DNA from: Patiria miniata
Lineage: Eukaryota > Echinodermata > Asteroidea > Valvatida > Asterinidae
Direction: 5' to 3'
DNA: 64,000 bases
Assembly: GCF_015706575.1 (NCBI RefSeq)
Contig: NW_024037047.1
Location: 9,242,632-9,306,631 of the forward strand
Under the pieces are notes generated by a model that was given only the letters and a program-made list of their open reading frames with translations, made no database searches and had not been told where the DNA came from. The position numbers and the translations under genes are program-made. This document shows, one piece after another, positions 1 to 16,900 of the stretch (position 1 is the stretch's first letter; the number at the start of each line of letters is the position of its first letter).

Positions 1-138
1 TTGACATCCATTGGTAGACGCTGCCATTTCTGTTTTCATTTGACTTGGGTCATCTGTTACCAGTCTGGGTCACATATGAAAGTTAGGGTATTTTTCCTTT
101 AAATCCTGAAGTGATTTTTTATTTCTTTTGGCTTCCAG

Positions 139-2360
139 GAGTGACGATTCAGCGTCGGAGAGAGAAGAGCGTCGATCATCCAGGTCACGGTCAGGGTCAC
201 GACACAGCAGATACAATGGCAATAGTAAGCTTACTAGATGACTAGATTACCAGATTGCTAATTAACTAGATTACTAGTTAACTAGATTACTGGAGTACTA
301 GATTACTGGAGTACTAGATAACTAGATTACTAGATTACTAAATAACTAAATAAATAGATTACTCAATTGCAAGTCAACCACATTGCTAAGGGACTTCATT
401 GCTAGTCAACTAGATAGCTACTTGTTATCCGAATGCTAGATTACAATATAGCTAAATTACCAGATTACTAGATTGCTTGTTTTCTTAGTTACTAGATTGC
501 TAGATCGATAAATCCGTAAATTTACAAATTACTTGATTTTTAGGTCACAAAGTATGGACTTTAGCTCCAACAATTTCTAAACAAGTTTCAATTTCATTTT
601 TTCCTCTCAGTTTCTTCAAGGGCAGTGTCAGAGATTGAGGAGGACATCGTGGATTCAGACGACGACAGCATTGTGATTGGAGGAAGCACAGCCAATCTGA
701 GGATGTCGTCCAATCAGAGCTCTCGAACTACATCAGGTAATTGTTACAATAAATGTTTCTGAGGCACAAATCTTTTCCTGTTACGTCCTTCACAAAGAGA
801 TCCTTGCTTTTTATATGGTCCTCTTCGTTATCAATAATCTATGATAAGTAATGTTTAATTTTATTTCTTTATTTTGTTCTCCACAGCTAGGAAAGATCGT
901 GAGGTAAGATGGACCTTTCTTTTCTTAGAAACTCATAAAATTCATCATAAATCTCACTTATATTATCATGCCAGTGTTTATTTGTCACTCAATAGTTTGC
1001 TGTGAAAACTGGATATTTACTTCTCTTTATGGTTCAGGAAAATTAACATGCTGACCGTGTTCTTCATATCTTTTCATTTTCCCAGTAATTTTCAACTATT
1101 TTATCATATTTCATGAGCAGACTTTGAATAAATTTCACTGCTTAAAGCCATTGGTTTCTGGATGTGTTGTGCTCAAAACCTCACCCACCCGCCTTTTGTA
1201 AAATATTGAATCCGCCACTGGTAATTAAAAGCTGTGGTGTACTAACAACACCTGTAAATCTTTCTTTCACCTCATGACCATAACTAACCATCACTCGTCC
1301 TCACTCCTTACACCTCACATCATGTGTGCGTCACCCTCGGTCATCACTGGTCACCAGCCTGCCTCTAGGGGGCGCCCTCCGACAGGCAAGTCGCGCCTCT
1401 CACCACGCAAGGGCAGCGGGGACAGCGAAGAGGAAACGAGTAGCAGGAAGGGGCGCTCTAACAAGGCTAAGAAAGGCATTTTCTTCTGAGTGGGCCATCG
1501 GGAAGTTTTAACCCTCTAAACACTAGTTCTGGGATTTCTCATTTAAGAAAATGTAAGGAATTTCATGGGACGTATCACAAATTGAAAAAATAAGGAAAGT
1601 ATAGACTTCTTAGGTGTTACTTTCTAGGGTTTGATGGAGGGGATAACAGTCCTCATAAAAGAAATCAAAATTTGTTGGATGAATTCAGCTCAAATCTGGA
1701 AACGTTTGGTTGAAATATTGTTTTGAAGTATCTGTAAATCTTGTTTTGCTGTGTACTGTAAATAGTCATGCCATGCCATCATGAACATACTCATCGCAGA
1801 ATTTCCAAATTTCATTCTATCCTGTTATTTATTTTTTGAGAACCGTGTGTGTGTGAAATAGTGGAGGGGGGATTTAATGAAGAACTCTTTATTGAAAAGT
1901 AAAAAAGGTACAAGTTACTCCAACAGTACCTGCCAGTCTTTTTTAACAGGTGCCATCCAGTTCACCAAACCTAACGTAGCACCTAAGATTTACACACAAA
2001 TACATTTTCTCGGTCATGCCACAGAATGACGTAGCTTGTGCACTAAGTCCCTGGACAATCCATCACTTTGTCGTGGAGCAAGACTATTGTATTTGTCACT
2101 TCATGATGTACATTCCATGGAAAATTTAATAGTTGCAAAAATGACCGAGCGTGTGACAAGTGTCTAATTTAATCATAATGTTTTAACAATGTTTGTGTCT
2201 TAAATTGATGGCTTGTGAACCATTGCAGAGTCCCATAATGAGATTGGGAAGTCGTCATAGTAGCCGTGCAGGCAGCCGATCCAGCACACCACGGATTGCA
2301 CCGAGCGTTGCCAATGACGACGATCATGATAGTGATGATTTTGTAATGGGAGGCAAATAA
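139..2360 (+). CDS. C-terminal exons of an unrecognised acidic Ser/Arg-rich protein (5' end outside window)
   Basis: The exons, joined by reading frame, are 139-224, 611-736, 887-903 (a 17-nt microexon), 1358-1465 and 2229-2360; the last ends in TAA. Every exon has a plausible AG acceptor. The donors at 224, 736 and 903 are GT; the one after 1465 would have to be GC (AAG|GCTAAG). The peptide begins with a SEREERRSSRSRSGSRH-type segment and continues with an acidic EEDIVDSDDDS stretch. A basic part with RGRPPTGKSRLSPRKG follows, and the tail is GSRHSSRAGSRSSTPR ending HDSDDFVMGGK. It looks disordered, and no catalytic domain is visible. Basic GSR-rich tails occur in some microtubule-binding proteins and RGRPP motifs in chromatin proteins, but neither assignment is secure. 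If the 1358 exon is not spliced at the GC site, translation stops at 1487-1489 instead (ending KKGIFF). I do not recognise the gene. Confidence 0.6.
230..535. repeat. degenerate CTAGATTACTAGATTACT minisatellite in an intron
   Basis: About 300 bp between the exons ending at 224 and starting at 611 consist mostly of imperfect repeats of CTAGATTA and TAACTAGATTACT, with the CTAG core recurring every 8-20 bases. The unit length varies and the array decays toward the right. No coding potential is seen. Confidence 0.7.
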
Positions 2361-4915
2361 AATCTTGAAAGATGATTTTTAAGGTTTGCTTGTGGATGGT
2401 GATATGGGATTTAAAATAAGATCTTTGTGGGATATGTCTAGAAGCCAACTCTGTAATACCAACTCTATTTTACATCACACATTGTCACAAAGTATTGTCT
2501 TTAGGGTCTTAATGACCTTATGATTGGGAGAATGTTTCATTTTAATGCAAGAGGTTCTTAATGGGGCAGTTTGCAATACAGTGTCTCCGAGCGTTTGTCT
2601 TGAAGAGGCAATTTTTCAACTTAACTGTTGATTTGTTTTCATCTGCTATTCGTCAGTTAATCATTCACCCATTATTGTTTATGTTTATTACCACAAACAC
2701 AGAAATTTAATATTCGCAGATAAAAAAATCCACCTTAAATAATCCCCGTCCCAAAAAGCTAAATATATATCTCAATAAAAAATTAATCATTTTTTAATAC
2801 AATAAACACTTAACCCTCTAAGTATTTTTTTTATTAATTGTACAAAGATATTTGTTTTTGGTAAGGGTAAAAAATGGCAAATTCTTTGTTTATTTTTTCC
2901 AGAGTCTTTTGTTCAAAGATTTGTAGCGTGTGCGTGTAAATAAATCCTTCAGGGGTTAATTTGTTGACGTCTTAGAATGTTTATGCAGTGTGATGGTCAA
3001 GTAAAACACTTTTGACAACTTGTGAATATTACAAGGTATTTTTGTTTTTCGGGTAGTATTTGTATATTTCTGCAATAAACTGTGTGTTTTGGGTGATGTA
3101 GCTAGGATGATAAAACTAAGTACATGTATGTGGGATAGATAGCATCAAAAGTGTGATTTGCAAATGTGCCTTCAATCCGATTGTAAATAATTCTAAAAGT
3201 ATTCCATCGAGGTGATTTTGACTTGTCATTAATATTGATGAACTTATTGAAAGGTAAAGCAATGCTTTATATGTGGATGTATTTTCACTGCCAGCCAATA
3301 GTTTTTTGTTCTAAGTATTATATATGAAGTGAATATTTCTTCATGCCTTTGGTATTCTCCACGCAGTCAAAGTAGAAAACAAAATGAGCACCAGTTTTGA
3401 CCAAAATATCTTTCATTTGTTGAAGTGTACATTGTAGTAAGATTCAGTCAATCTAGGCTGTTGGCAAAATGTCTTGGATAGTAGAATAAATCAATCGTAG
3501 CTATCAATTGAAACTTGGTAAAATCCAGCTAAAACACCGTAGGCTGATTATTCAAAACCATTATGAATGTTGAGACAATTCTGTCTTTCTCAAAATGAAA
3601 CAAATGTCCACTTCAGAATTCACATGTAGAACTGTCTAAGCCAGCAGCAGTTTGTTAGCGCAATTAACTTTTTCTTGTAGAAAATATGCAAGGCATACGG
3701 GTGAACTAATTTCTTTGTTTTGGAATAAAAATGAATGTCTAAAAGTAAAACAGTTTGTAATTTTGTGTATTTTTGATAACTTTTAATTTTCATACCACAC
3801 TTGGCAAAAATATGAAGAATCCCAACTACATCTGATTTGATAGACAGACGTCTCCAGTTTAAAACAGCATCAAACATATTTTTTTCTTTTATTAAAAGGT
3901 AAAACTTCAAGCTTAGAGCCTTCAAAGAAATCAAATAATAAATTAAAATTGCTCAACTGTATTTACAAAATCAACATCATTTTTAACAGGTTTGAAACTC
4001 TTGTGTATATTTTCTTTAACTGAAATTTGTACCATTTGGAGTTTGTGTTTTTCCAATCTGCAAACATAACCAATTATAATATGGAGAAATATAAACCCAA
4101 CCTGTTGAAACTTTGGCTCCGTAGAGATGTTAAGAGCGAAGACGGAAACCTAAACACTGTCCTCACCAAACACAACTTTATGGCTTAAAGCCAGTTTATC
4201 ACAGGATTACAAAATGTTTCTCTTCAAATGTTAGCTTTGGTTTGTGAATTATGAGCTCCTCAACTTTAATTATTTTTAACAACTGCAAAACTAAGAAATA
4301 TCAAGAAAATGCAGGCATCTTGGCTTCAGAATTTTCACACACTTTCAAAATCTTTGGGCAGAATACCACACAAGCATGCATCAATATGCACACAAATCAA
4401 AAAGATCTTACACATTATCAGCAGATGCAGGCCACATAGCATTCCCACAGTAGCTATTATTTTAGTTTTGTGGAAATGTCTTGATTTCTTAAAACTCTAA
4501 CCTACGAGGCAGGAAGGCAAGAAGTTAAACAAACTCTATCTGAATCACACTACATACACTAGTATGCCAATTTTTTTTACCAGTTCTCTTAAATGTATCT
4601 GTAGAGCAATTCCGTAAAATGATGTACATGTAGGGATTTGTTAAGATGGTGGTACTTTAGTGTGGATCTGTAATTACTTTCTACTCATTTGATGTCACAT
4701 TATTAGTGATGTATCACATTCACTTTTCCAACAGCAGCTCATTAAAGTGTCTGACATGTACATCCAAATTTATGAAATTGCTCAGCAGCAGAAAAAAAAG
4801 AAACCAATACAAAAGGTTGAAGATGATTTTTTTCCTCAAAATTGGGTTGGTTCAAAGTAATCGAAAATTCCAGTGGAAGAAATAAAAAGAAATAATTGCT
4901 TGGATTGGTGATTCC
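2361..4915. other. 3' UTR of the first gene, then AT-rich intergenic DNA
   Basis: After the TAA at 2360 no further exon is recognisable. An AATAAA at 3074-3079 is followed at once by a TGTGTGTTTTGGGTG stretch, which is a good polyadenylation signal plus GU-rich element and probably marks the end of the first gene. The rest, up to the LCMT1 tail, is AT-rich and shows no repeat or gene I can name. Confidence 0.45.
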
Positions 4916-7919
<3,004 letters not shown>

Positions 7920-10777
7920 GTTGTTAAACAATCTAAATTGATTTCTTTAATGTCGAGTATCAAGAACTATAATCGGGATATAATTATCAATCGTAATTTG
8001 ATAAACACTCCGAAAAAATGGAATTATTTTGCGCCGCAAACTGTCCACTAACTGTTGCACGAAATCCGTTCAATGGGGGCCGCCATGTTTTTTTTCTGCA
8101 GCACGTTAAGTTGAAATGGCGCCCTCATTTTTTTATTTTTAATTAATTAAAAATCCATATACACAGTAAAAAACGCACGACGCCCTCAATAGTTCGAATT
8201 GTAGTGACTGGTTCCCGCCTGTGATTTGCAGGCGTTTCATAATTGTGCAGTAAACCAGTGCATATTGTGTGTCACAATTTCCCGTCCGGTCGAGTCGAAA
8301 TTTACTTCGCAAAATAGTGTGCACGACGAACGCGACGACGACGATCTTTAGTCACTGTGGATTTCGACCTGAACATTATCAGATTTATCGATGTCCTTTT
8401 CAAGTATATTTGACTTCAAACTTAACTTAAGGCATGATAGACTAAGACCAGCAAGTGACGGATGGTAGTGCGAGAGGGTAAGTTACATTCATTCATTTTC
8501 GATGAGAACAAATTCAGTGATTGTAATTTGTATGATTGTTGAGCAGTCAGCTCAGAATTCTGAACCGCTTTGGCTTTGCTCAACATGCTCAATGTAACTT
8601 TGCATTTAGCGTTTGTCCATTAATTGTGTAACTCGAAGTCAAACTCAAAACCATCACATGAACATGAATTTTTGTGTGTGTGTGGTTGTGCATGCTGTTT
8701 TTGTTTACATTCATCAAGATTATTTCGTCGAAATGACACATCCTGAACACGCGGACAGGCAAATTTAGATTGAATTCTAGGTAGTAGGTGAGTACTCAAA
8801 ATCCATACGAAATTATGTATGGCGGATCAATTTCGCTAGGTTCGAAAATACACAACAGCGTGGTGTTGTATACAATGCCACGTTCACGGGTCTAAGTCTT
8901 AGGAATGAGCGCTCATTCTTCACATGCTTAAGATTGCGTGAGCGTTATTACGTGCGCAATTTATGAAGTTTGTGCAATCTTCTTAACAAACATTGCACGG
9001 CTTATTTATGTTAAATTAAATGTATTGGGGTTAAAGGGGAAATAATTCATGTAACGAGAAAAGAAAGTGATTTATGCTTCTGTACTGGTTTAAATATGAT
9101 AATTTGAATTAAATTAAAGCTGTTATTATTGCTTTTTTCTGCCCCCCACATGAAGTTTTGTAATAACGGAGGACTGGTAACTAGTCTTGGAAGTGCTTTG
9201 TTTAGTCTAGACAAGTTACAAGTCCCTGCATCCATACAAACCAGGGCAGTTTTTTTTTTTTTTTGCAGCATACATAATTTAACCAATCACATTACGCACC
9301 CTAACATGAATATGAATCTGTGTGGATGGAAGACACTTACTAGTTCTCGTAGTGATGCCCCTTCAATTAATTTTATCCCAACCAACAAATATTTGATGAA
9401 AATGGACATAGGTTCGAACTGACTGACCCATTCCAATAATCATGATCCATTGACAATGTGTGCCGCAGATGGTAAAAACACGGCGGGCAGATCTTCAACA
9501 CTGCGAACGACGCCATTGTTCCCCCCCCCTGCTTTTGTTATCCCAAAAATCTGAATTCTTATTTTTCCACTACACTACATGTATGTCTCTTATTATTTCC
9601 CCCCAATACGTTTTTCCCCTAGTGACCTTGCGTTGTATCAGATTATAGGCTAATTATTTAAGTAAAGCCCAAGAATCAGTGAACGAGGATACAGCTAGAC
9701 TTGCCAAGCGCAGCCAGTGCTCGGCATCGACAAGACCGTTCTCTCGTTGCACATTCTTAAGAATGTGTGCCCAACCTTGAAGAATATTTTTTTTTAAAGA
9801 TTGCACAAGGATTCAGTTGCGCAATCATAAGAATGCGCATGCTCATTCTTATTGTTGCGCAAATCACAAGAAAGCGCACAACACAGCTACAAATACAATA
9901 CAGTCTTTTTTATTGAGATCAACTCTAGGTTTTTATAATTTTGATTAGTAGGCCTACTTTGGAAGAAAATGAGACTTTCTTACCTGTTTTAGCACTTAGT
10001 TAGAGAAGTGCGAGGCACACAGCAGTCCTGGCAGTTCAGGCGCCGTCATTGTCAGTGACAGTGTCATCAATCATTTTAACCCATAACTTTCCTCATAAAT
10101 AGAAAACCTACATGTACATGTATGTACCCTCTTTCTACAAAATTAAGCCTGCTGATATTCAATATGGTATTAGCAAACTAAAAAAATGTAAAGTTACTTT
10201 TCCTGCTGGTAAACCAGGTGAGTCCCAAACAGTACTGGTCCCAAAACATTAAAATGTCTTTTTGTTCTCTTAAAATTTATATGGAACGGGGTCCTAAACT
10301 GCACAATTTCCATTTATTGATCATACCATACCACTACAGGTGCAAACACTGCGATAACAAAGAATCACTATTCTGTCACTGTTTTCGTTTCGCAGTCTGT
10401 CATGTTTCAGTTATCCAACACGCACTTGATGCATGGAGGTAGGAAACAAACATTGAAACGGCATGCACACAAAGTCGTAAACTTGCGTGGGAAAATAAAT
10501 GGATAGATTTAATTTACACATGTATGTATGTGACATCCCACGCACATCATGTAGGCCCTATGGATATGTGCAAAAAATAACAGATGACCAATTTCCTTGT
10601 TTTTATAAAATAGTTGGTTCTATTTTTTCTATCCTAGTATTTATTTTTCCCCTTTCCCCCGATGAACCATGCAAGTTGGTACACTGAACAACAAAAAGAT
10701 GCCTGTCGTAGAAGTCTTTCCTATCTTTCATACTTTTGTAATGGTTTGCGTTTGTTTTAATATTCTTATTTCACAGG
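7920..10777. promoter_or_regulatory. LCMT1/RAB40 head-to-head intergenic region, probable promoter(s)
   Basis: LCMT1 starts at 7919 on the minus strand and RAB40 coding starts at 10924 on the plus strand, so both promoters should lie here. Around 8320-8345 there is a CGACGACG-rich patch. At 8461-8479 GTGCGAGAGG is followed by GTAAGTTAC, a strong splice donor that could end a non-coding RAB40 leader exon. A pyrimidine tract and CAG at 10765-10777 is a good acceptor for the exon that contains the RAB40 start codon. The remainder is AT-rich with no gene seen. Exact transcription starts cannot be read from sequence. Confidence 0.4.
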
Positions 10778-10923
10778 TGACGTCCTGAAACCAGGTATTC
10801 AGCTATTTCACCGGGGACACACGGTACCGTACATACAAAACACTCAGCACCGCTTTGCACCACACGTTTCAAGGCAGGCATTGATTGGCCAGTCAGGCCC
10901 CTCCATTCAGCAATGCCACTAAC

Positions 10924-13900
10924 ATGAACGGGTCTCCAACGCCGCGTCGGAACCGGACGGCGTACGACTACCTGCTGAAATTCCTCCTTGTCGGCGACAG
11001 CGATGTAGGAAAGGGGGAGATATTGGGTCGGCTTGATGACAGCGCCAACGACATCACGTTTGGGACTTACACCAGTGTGAATGGTAAGAGCGTCTGGGTT
11101 TTCTCCCCAGCTAGTGCCAGTATGAATTCATATGTATTGTGGGGGGAGAGAGGTGAGTTGGGGTAAAGTGGCTTGCTGAAGGACACAACCCATAGCCAAC
11201 AACTGGCCAACTATTATTCTCTGCAAGCTGCAAGCGATATTATTTGATGTTCTGTATTCTGTGCATGTTGAACAAGCAGTGATTCAGCACTAAGTATTCA
11301 CATCATGCAGCCCTAGCTATGTTGTCCTTGGAGGTTTTTTTTTAAGCTTCACAAATTAATAAGTTTGAACAAAATGCCAGTTTGAAAACAATTTCATGCA
11401 TAGACCTGGGCAGCACATGATTACGGAACACGCACACAGTAGGGGAATACACCTTTCCAGTCAACAGTCCCTGTGTTGTGCCTTGTGTAGCTATTTGAAA
11501 AGGTCCTTTGTTCAGCGAGACGCAGGTGTTTTTGTCAGAAATACAGAGGGAGTCCCCACGTGCTGTTGCACTGCAGGTCATAAGGTTCAAAGGATCCATA
11601 GGATGAATTTTTCTTAGGAACACATGTTGTTCAACTTTCTACAACTCTTAAATGTATGAAAACTATTTGCTATTCCTTTTTGGTTAATTGAAAAGTGATT
11701 TTTTTTCAAACATTTAAGATTCGCCATTTTTTTCTGGGTGCTGTTGCTGTGATATCATTTCAGGAAGACATTTTCAGTTTAGGGGTTTTCTTTTCAAATT
11801 GTGAACACCAAAAAGCGTTCATTGAAAATATTTGTGAGAAAAGTTTACTCATTGGTTTAGTGCCATGTAATGACACAACAGCGAATCACAAAAGAAAAGA
11901 CAATTTACAACAGCAAAATATCCAAAATTCTGGCAACTTTTGGTGCTGAAAAAACTGTAACATTGAGGTTTCTGCCTTAATGACATCGCACATTTGCCCA
12001 TGAATATGGAAACCATTAGCAAAAAACCCAAAAAGGTACCAAAATACCCTTGAAAATGGCAAACAAGGAAATTGAAATATGGTTAAATGGGATACAAAGG
12101 TGCATTTTCAAGGATTGCATTAAAAGAAAATACATTGCATGCCATTTAACTTGTCTTTTGTTGCATACAAAATACACTGTTCTGTTGTACAGTGTACATT
12201 TATTGTGATCTTACTTTGGTTATAAATACAGTCATCATCACACATGACAAAGGCCTATAACCAAACCAAATGTGTGATTGTAGAAAAATACAAAACAGGA
12301 AGTTAAGGGTCACAGTTTTAAAAAGATTCAATTTGCTACATCATGCTTACTTCATTGTAATCCATGTACATGTAGGCCTAGGCCAACAGGTTTTAGAAAA
12401 TCGCATTGTGAACACACAGTCCCATTTTTTCCACTTTGTCATGGTACTCTGTAGTGATTCGTAATTTCTATTCCCATATTTGAGCATTTGGACAAAGTAT
12501 GGTTTAGCTCGCCTGTCATCAGTCTTGGTTTAGTTTTGATAAAGCGTGAAATAAAAACATGAATCCTATACATAGTTTCATTTCATAAAAAGAGGAAACC
12601 AAATGAAAGAAAAACACAGCCAAACAATGGTTATGAGTAATTGCACTTGTTCAAAAAAGAACAGCCCCTAAATGCATGTGCAAACTGTAGACATTTATTA
12701 TGCACACATGGTATATTTGCAAAATGTACAGTGCACATTTATACGATGGGCTAACATTTCAGGGACGCTTACAAATCATCTAGACGTGGGCTAGTGCTAA
12801 TGCAAAGTCACAAACATTTGAACACTGTTTGACACACACCAAGTATACACGCAGTCTTCATTCAATTCCCATCATTTGGGTACAGGCTGGTGTTATTTTG
12901 TGATAAATTACAAGGTACGTGAATGTGTTCACTTTTCTTTGAAACTTAAATTTTTTTCTGTTTACATGAAAAACATACATCACATATCCACTATGATGAT
13001 ATGAACTGGGTGTTTGTGACATGTGTGGTAATATTTGGATTGTTCCTGTGAAGTGGTGCAGTGTCCTTAATTGATGTACCATGAGTCGAAGTTGTTTTTC
13101 CAAAATCTGGTCAAAGTGCTGTTACATGTGCCACACACATGCATGTCAAGACATGTTTTGGGTTTTCTACGTTCGACAACAAACTGCATGTACCATGAAC
13201 ATTTATTATACTGTACATGTACATGGGCAAAATATCCTTGAAAAGTGCACAACTATAGGTAGAGTTTAAATTGATTTGTTTATTAAATGAAGAAGACTCA
13301 AAATTGAATAGCATCAGATTTGTCCTTACAGCCTGCATGAAAAGAGATCAGGGCAATTTCATCACAACACAAAATGCAAAGGTCATGCGTTGTACAGCTA
13401 GGTCATAATTTATGGAAGGACAGAATTGACTTTTTTAACGGTGAACTGTAAGGCTCAGTATATACAGTTCATAATTTATACAATGCATAGTCAACATACA
13501 AGATCCGTACGTGTACGAGGAGTTAAATTGTTTCACGAATATGCATTGTTTCCCCACAATTCTTTGTTTACTCCACAATTCCACACTGTAAACAAAGCAT
13601 GACCTTTATTGTCAAGCATGTTCTAATCTATTTTCAGGCAGGCTGTGACAAGAAACCTTGTTTTATTTGGTATTCACCAACTTGAATTGCATTTAGAAAA
13701 TTCAATTTATGTGCATTTAGCTCATTTTTAGACTACAGTTTTGAAACGATTACAATAATTTTGGAAGTGTAAAGATTTTAAATTTTACTTTTAGATTAGC
13801 AGATAAATGTATTACTGGATGCATAACACTGTAAATTGGTGTATTTTCCGATAGTGAATGACAATGTGTTGTCCCCATTCACTGCCTCTACATGTAGGAA

Positions 13901-16900
13901 GACAACATGACAATGTAGTTCAGTGAACTCCTAATGCCCTATTGTAACCGTTGCCGGTATAAACATGTTTTCCTGCCATCTGACCAACGGCGACTTGACT
14001 GCCCAACTAAGTGGCAATCGGCAAACAGTAGGAACAAAACGTAAAAGCCAAGCTCTTAAATGAAAGCTGGACGTTGCATTGACATGACCGGAAAAAAAAA
14101 AAAAATACACGTGCGATGCGTCCGCGAGGCGCAGATCGCGGGATGAATCCCTACTTGGATTGAGGCAAGGGGACAGTTGGCGGCAGACAGGTTGGAACCG
14201 GTGTAATGGATACCGGTTAGATCGGACGTGTCCGTAAAGCCCCAAGGAGCCTGGAGTAGTGTCTTGAGATGAGAAGGTTTGCTGTGGAGACGGGGATGTT
14301 GAGGTCTGATGTCGAGTTGTAATGACTTAATGGCTTGGGTATGGCTCAGTTAACTTTTGTGACTGATGTTGACTATGCATGGACTCGTACAAATGTATTT
14401 ACATCCTTTGACATGCTTGGAACATAATAATAAAACATGTAATAATACAATTACTTGTCCTAAAGTAGGACTAACCTTTAGCTTTGGAGTAGACTTGTAT
14501 GCAAAATTAAGTCCTGAAAAAAAATTGGGGAGCAAATCGTATAGTAGGAATAACAGGATATGGGCTACATACAAATAAAGGACTGTTACGAACTGATTTA
14601 AGTGTTCTTTTTCATATTAGTCAAAATGTTTCTAACCTTAAATAGCATGCGTTCAATTTTGCTCACATAGTCTACAAAAGTACATTCACTTGCTCATTTG
14701 AATTTTCAATGTATGTACAAGTATGTATATGTATTCCCTTACAATAAATAACTGGGAAGTTTGAAGTTTCCGTGTTGAAGAAAAATATTAAACATGTTGA
14801 TGTTTTTTTAGACTCAATGACTTTCTGTTCTATAGTGCCAATAAAAGTACAATTTGTCCCGAGTGCCAAGTTACACCTGACCATGGTTACATGTATGTTC
14901 AGCAGTCGTAATTGACTACCACTTTACCCATGCATCGTTAATGAGATTTCCCGTATTGATTTTCTGCATGGCTCTAAATCTGACAGTTGGCTGCACTGCA
15001 GGTGGGCCACATGCTCGACAGCCCATTACAGACCATATTAGAAATCCATTTACATAATTAAATTTGCATTTATGTACATACTGACCCTTTTTTGCCTGTG
15101 GGGCAGGTTTTTAAAAATCTGAAAATTGATATATATTGTGAATATGTTATACAGAAAACATGTGTATGAAAATTCAGTTAGCTTCTTTTCCACTTTTAAT
15201 GTGGGTGTTCACATGTAGGCAGCTAAATTTTGTTGATTTTTAAAACAAAATTGAAGGCATTTTATTTTTTATTTTCATGTAGTGCTCACACCTGTTCCCA
15301 GCCCAAATAGAAAAGGATGCCCTTCACCTGACCCCTTGGTCCTAAATTCTCACTTCCAATAACAAAATTGGGACCCAAAATGACCCTTACACCCGTTACT
15401 GTCTGCCAAACTCGCTGCCAGGGCCTATAACAAAGACGTCAGCAGATTTCACTCTGCAGCTCGGGGCAAGGAAAATTTACTAGCCTCACAGGTTCCTATC
15501 ATAATAATTTAAATCCCTGTGACAGGCATGGCATGCCTCTGTATACAGAATCGCAATACTACACTGGTTCCCCGAATTGCTGGTTTTTATTCTAAACAAA
15601 TAAATGTGGAAGGTTGTATTTCATACTCTGCAGGAGCCGGGGCTAATTTGTGGGGTGGGGGATGTCAGTGTGAATTGACAGGATGATTGGAGTACAATGT
15701 GTTTATATTGAGGAGAGAAGGTTTTATTGCCGTGCCCAGTGAGTTCAGTTTTGCAAAGTGTATGGGTCGTAAAGGTTTTTGTGATAAATGTTTATAGTAT
15801 TGGCTTAAAATTTGTATTGGAAATGATAATTGGTTTTCAGCAAAATATTTGATACATGTATGTGAGGAACGAAACACCAACTTGGTCCACTCAGGGTGTT
15901 CAGTTGGCTCAGTCCTTTCCTTGCCTTCCACCTCTGAGACCCAGGTTCGAATCCCGCCCAAGCATGAGGATTTGGTTTTCAGTCCTTTATACCTGATTCT
16001 TTGGGTAGTCCCAAGAATACTTTTAATGGATTTTCCTCCCACCTCAAAGACTGAACTAGTATAGGCCTATAATTAATGTCCTTGTAACATGGTCATGTTT
16101 GTTTTTAATGTGGTGTGTACTGTCCAGAAATTCAGTAAATTAGATTTTGAAATCTAATTTGTGTTAATGGAAATTCACAGTGGTGTGCCTAATTGAGCTG
16201 TATACACGGCTGCCTGATTTGATTACTCTACCCAAATCCAAATTTATACAAACATAAAGCAAAATAAAGGAAAAGCTTTTGTTATTATTGCAAAGTCTTT
16301 GGTTGTGTAAATTCTCCAAAATATTATGAAATACTGATGTGATTGTGCTTAAATAAAAAGCCAGTCAAAATTCTGCTGTTTCCGTATGATCCACGATGTA
16401 CAATGTACATGTACATGAACAATGTACGTGCACTAAAATATATTGTATTTAATTATAATTGGCACGTAAACTGGATGACATTTTATTTATTTCCTCCCGA
16501 ATCTATGAATGTCAAATGCGCCAATATGACTCATAATGAGATGCACTTTCCATTGTTCCAGGCAGTGGCCATTGTATACCAAAATGCAGAGCTGCACGTG
16601 CACTTAAAATGGAACGACACAGCCTATTTTCCTCTCTGGAATATGTACGTCAATGCATGGTCCCACTAGAATATCAAACAGGTTGAACACAATGTCAATG
16701 AGATTTCTAGGTTTACAATTATACCAGTACATGTACATACATTTAGTGTATACAGAAACAAAAAAGAGTGGGGGTTTTTTTTGGGGGGGGGGGGTAGAAA
16801 TTTGCATGCCGACACATTTCTTTATTCAATATAACTGCCACAATTTTTAATTTAATTTTTTCTTTTTAATATTTTGTTTAAATTCTGAAACCTGATTTTA

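Noticed and set aside
11695..11949. 84-codon ORF in RAB40 intron 1
   Set aside because: It lies within an interspersed TIR repeat and has no counterpart frame in the second copy.
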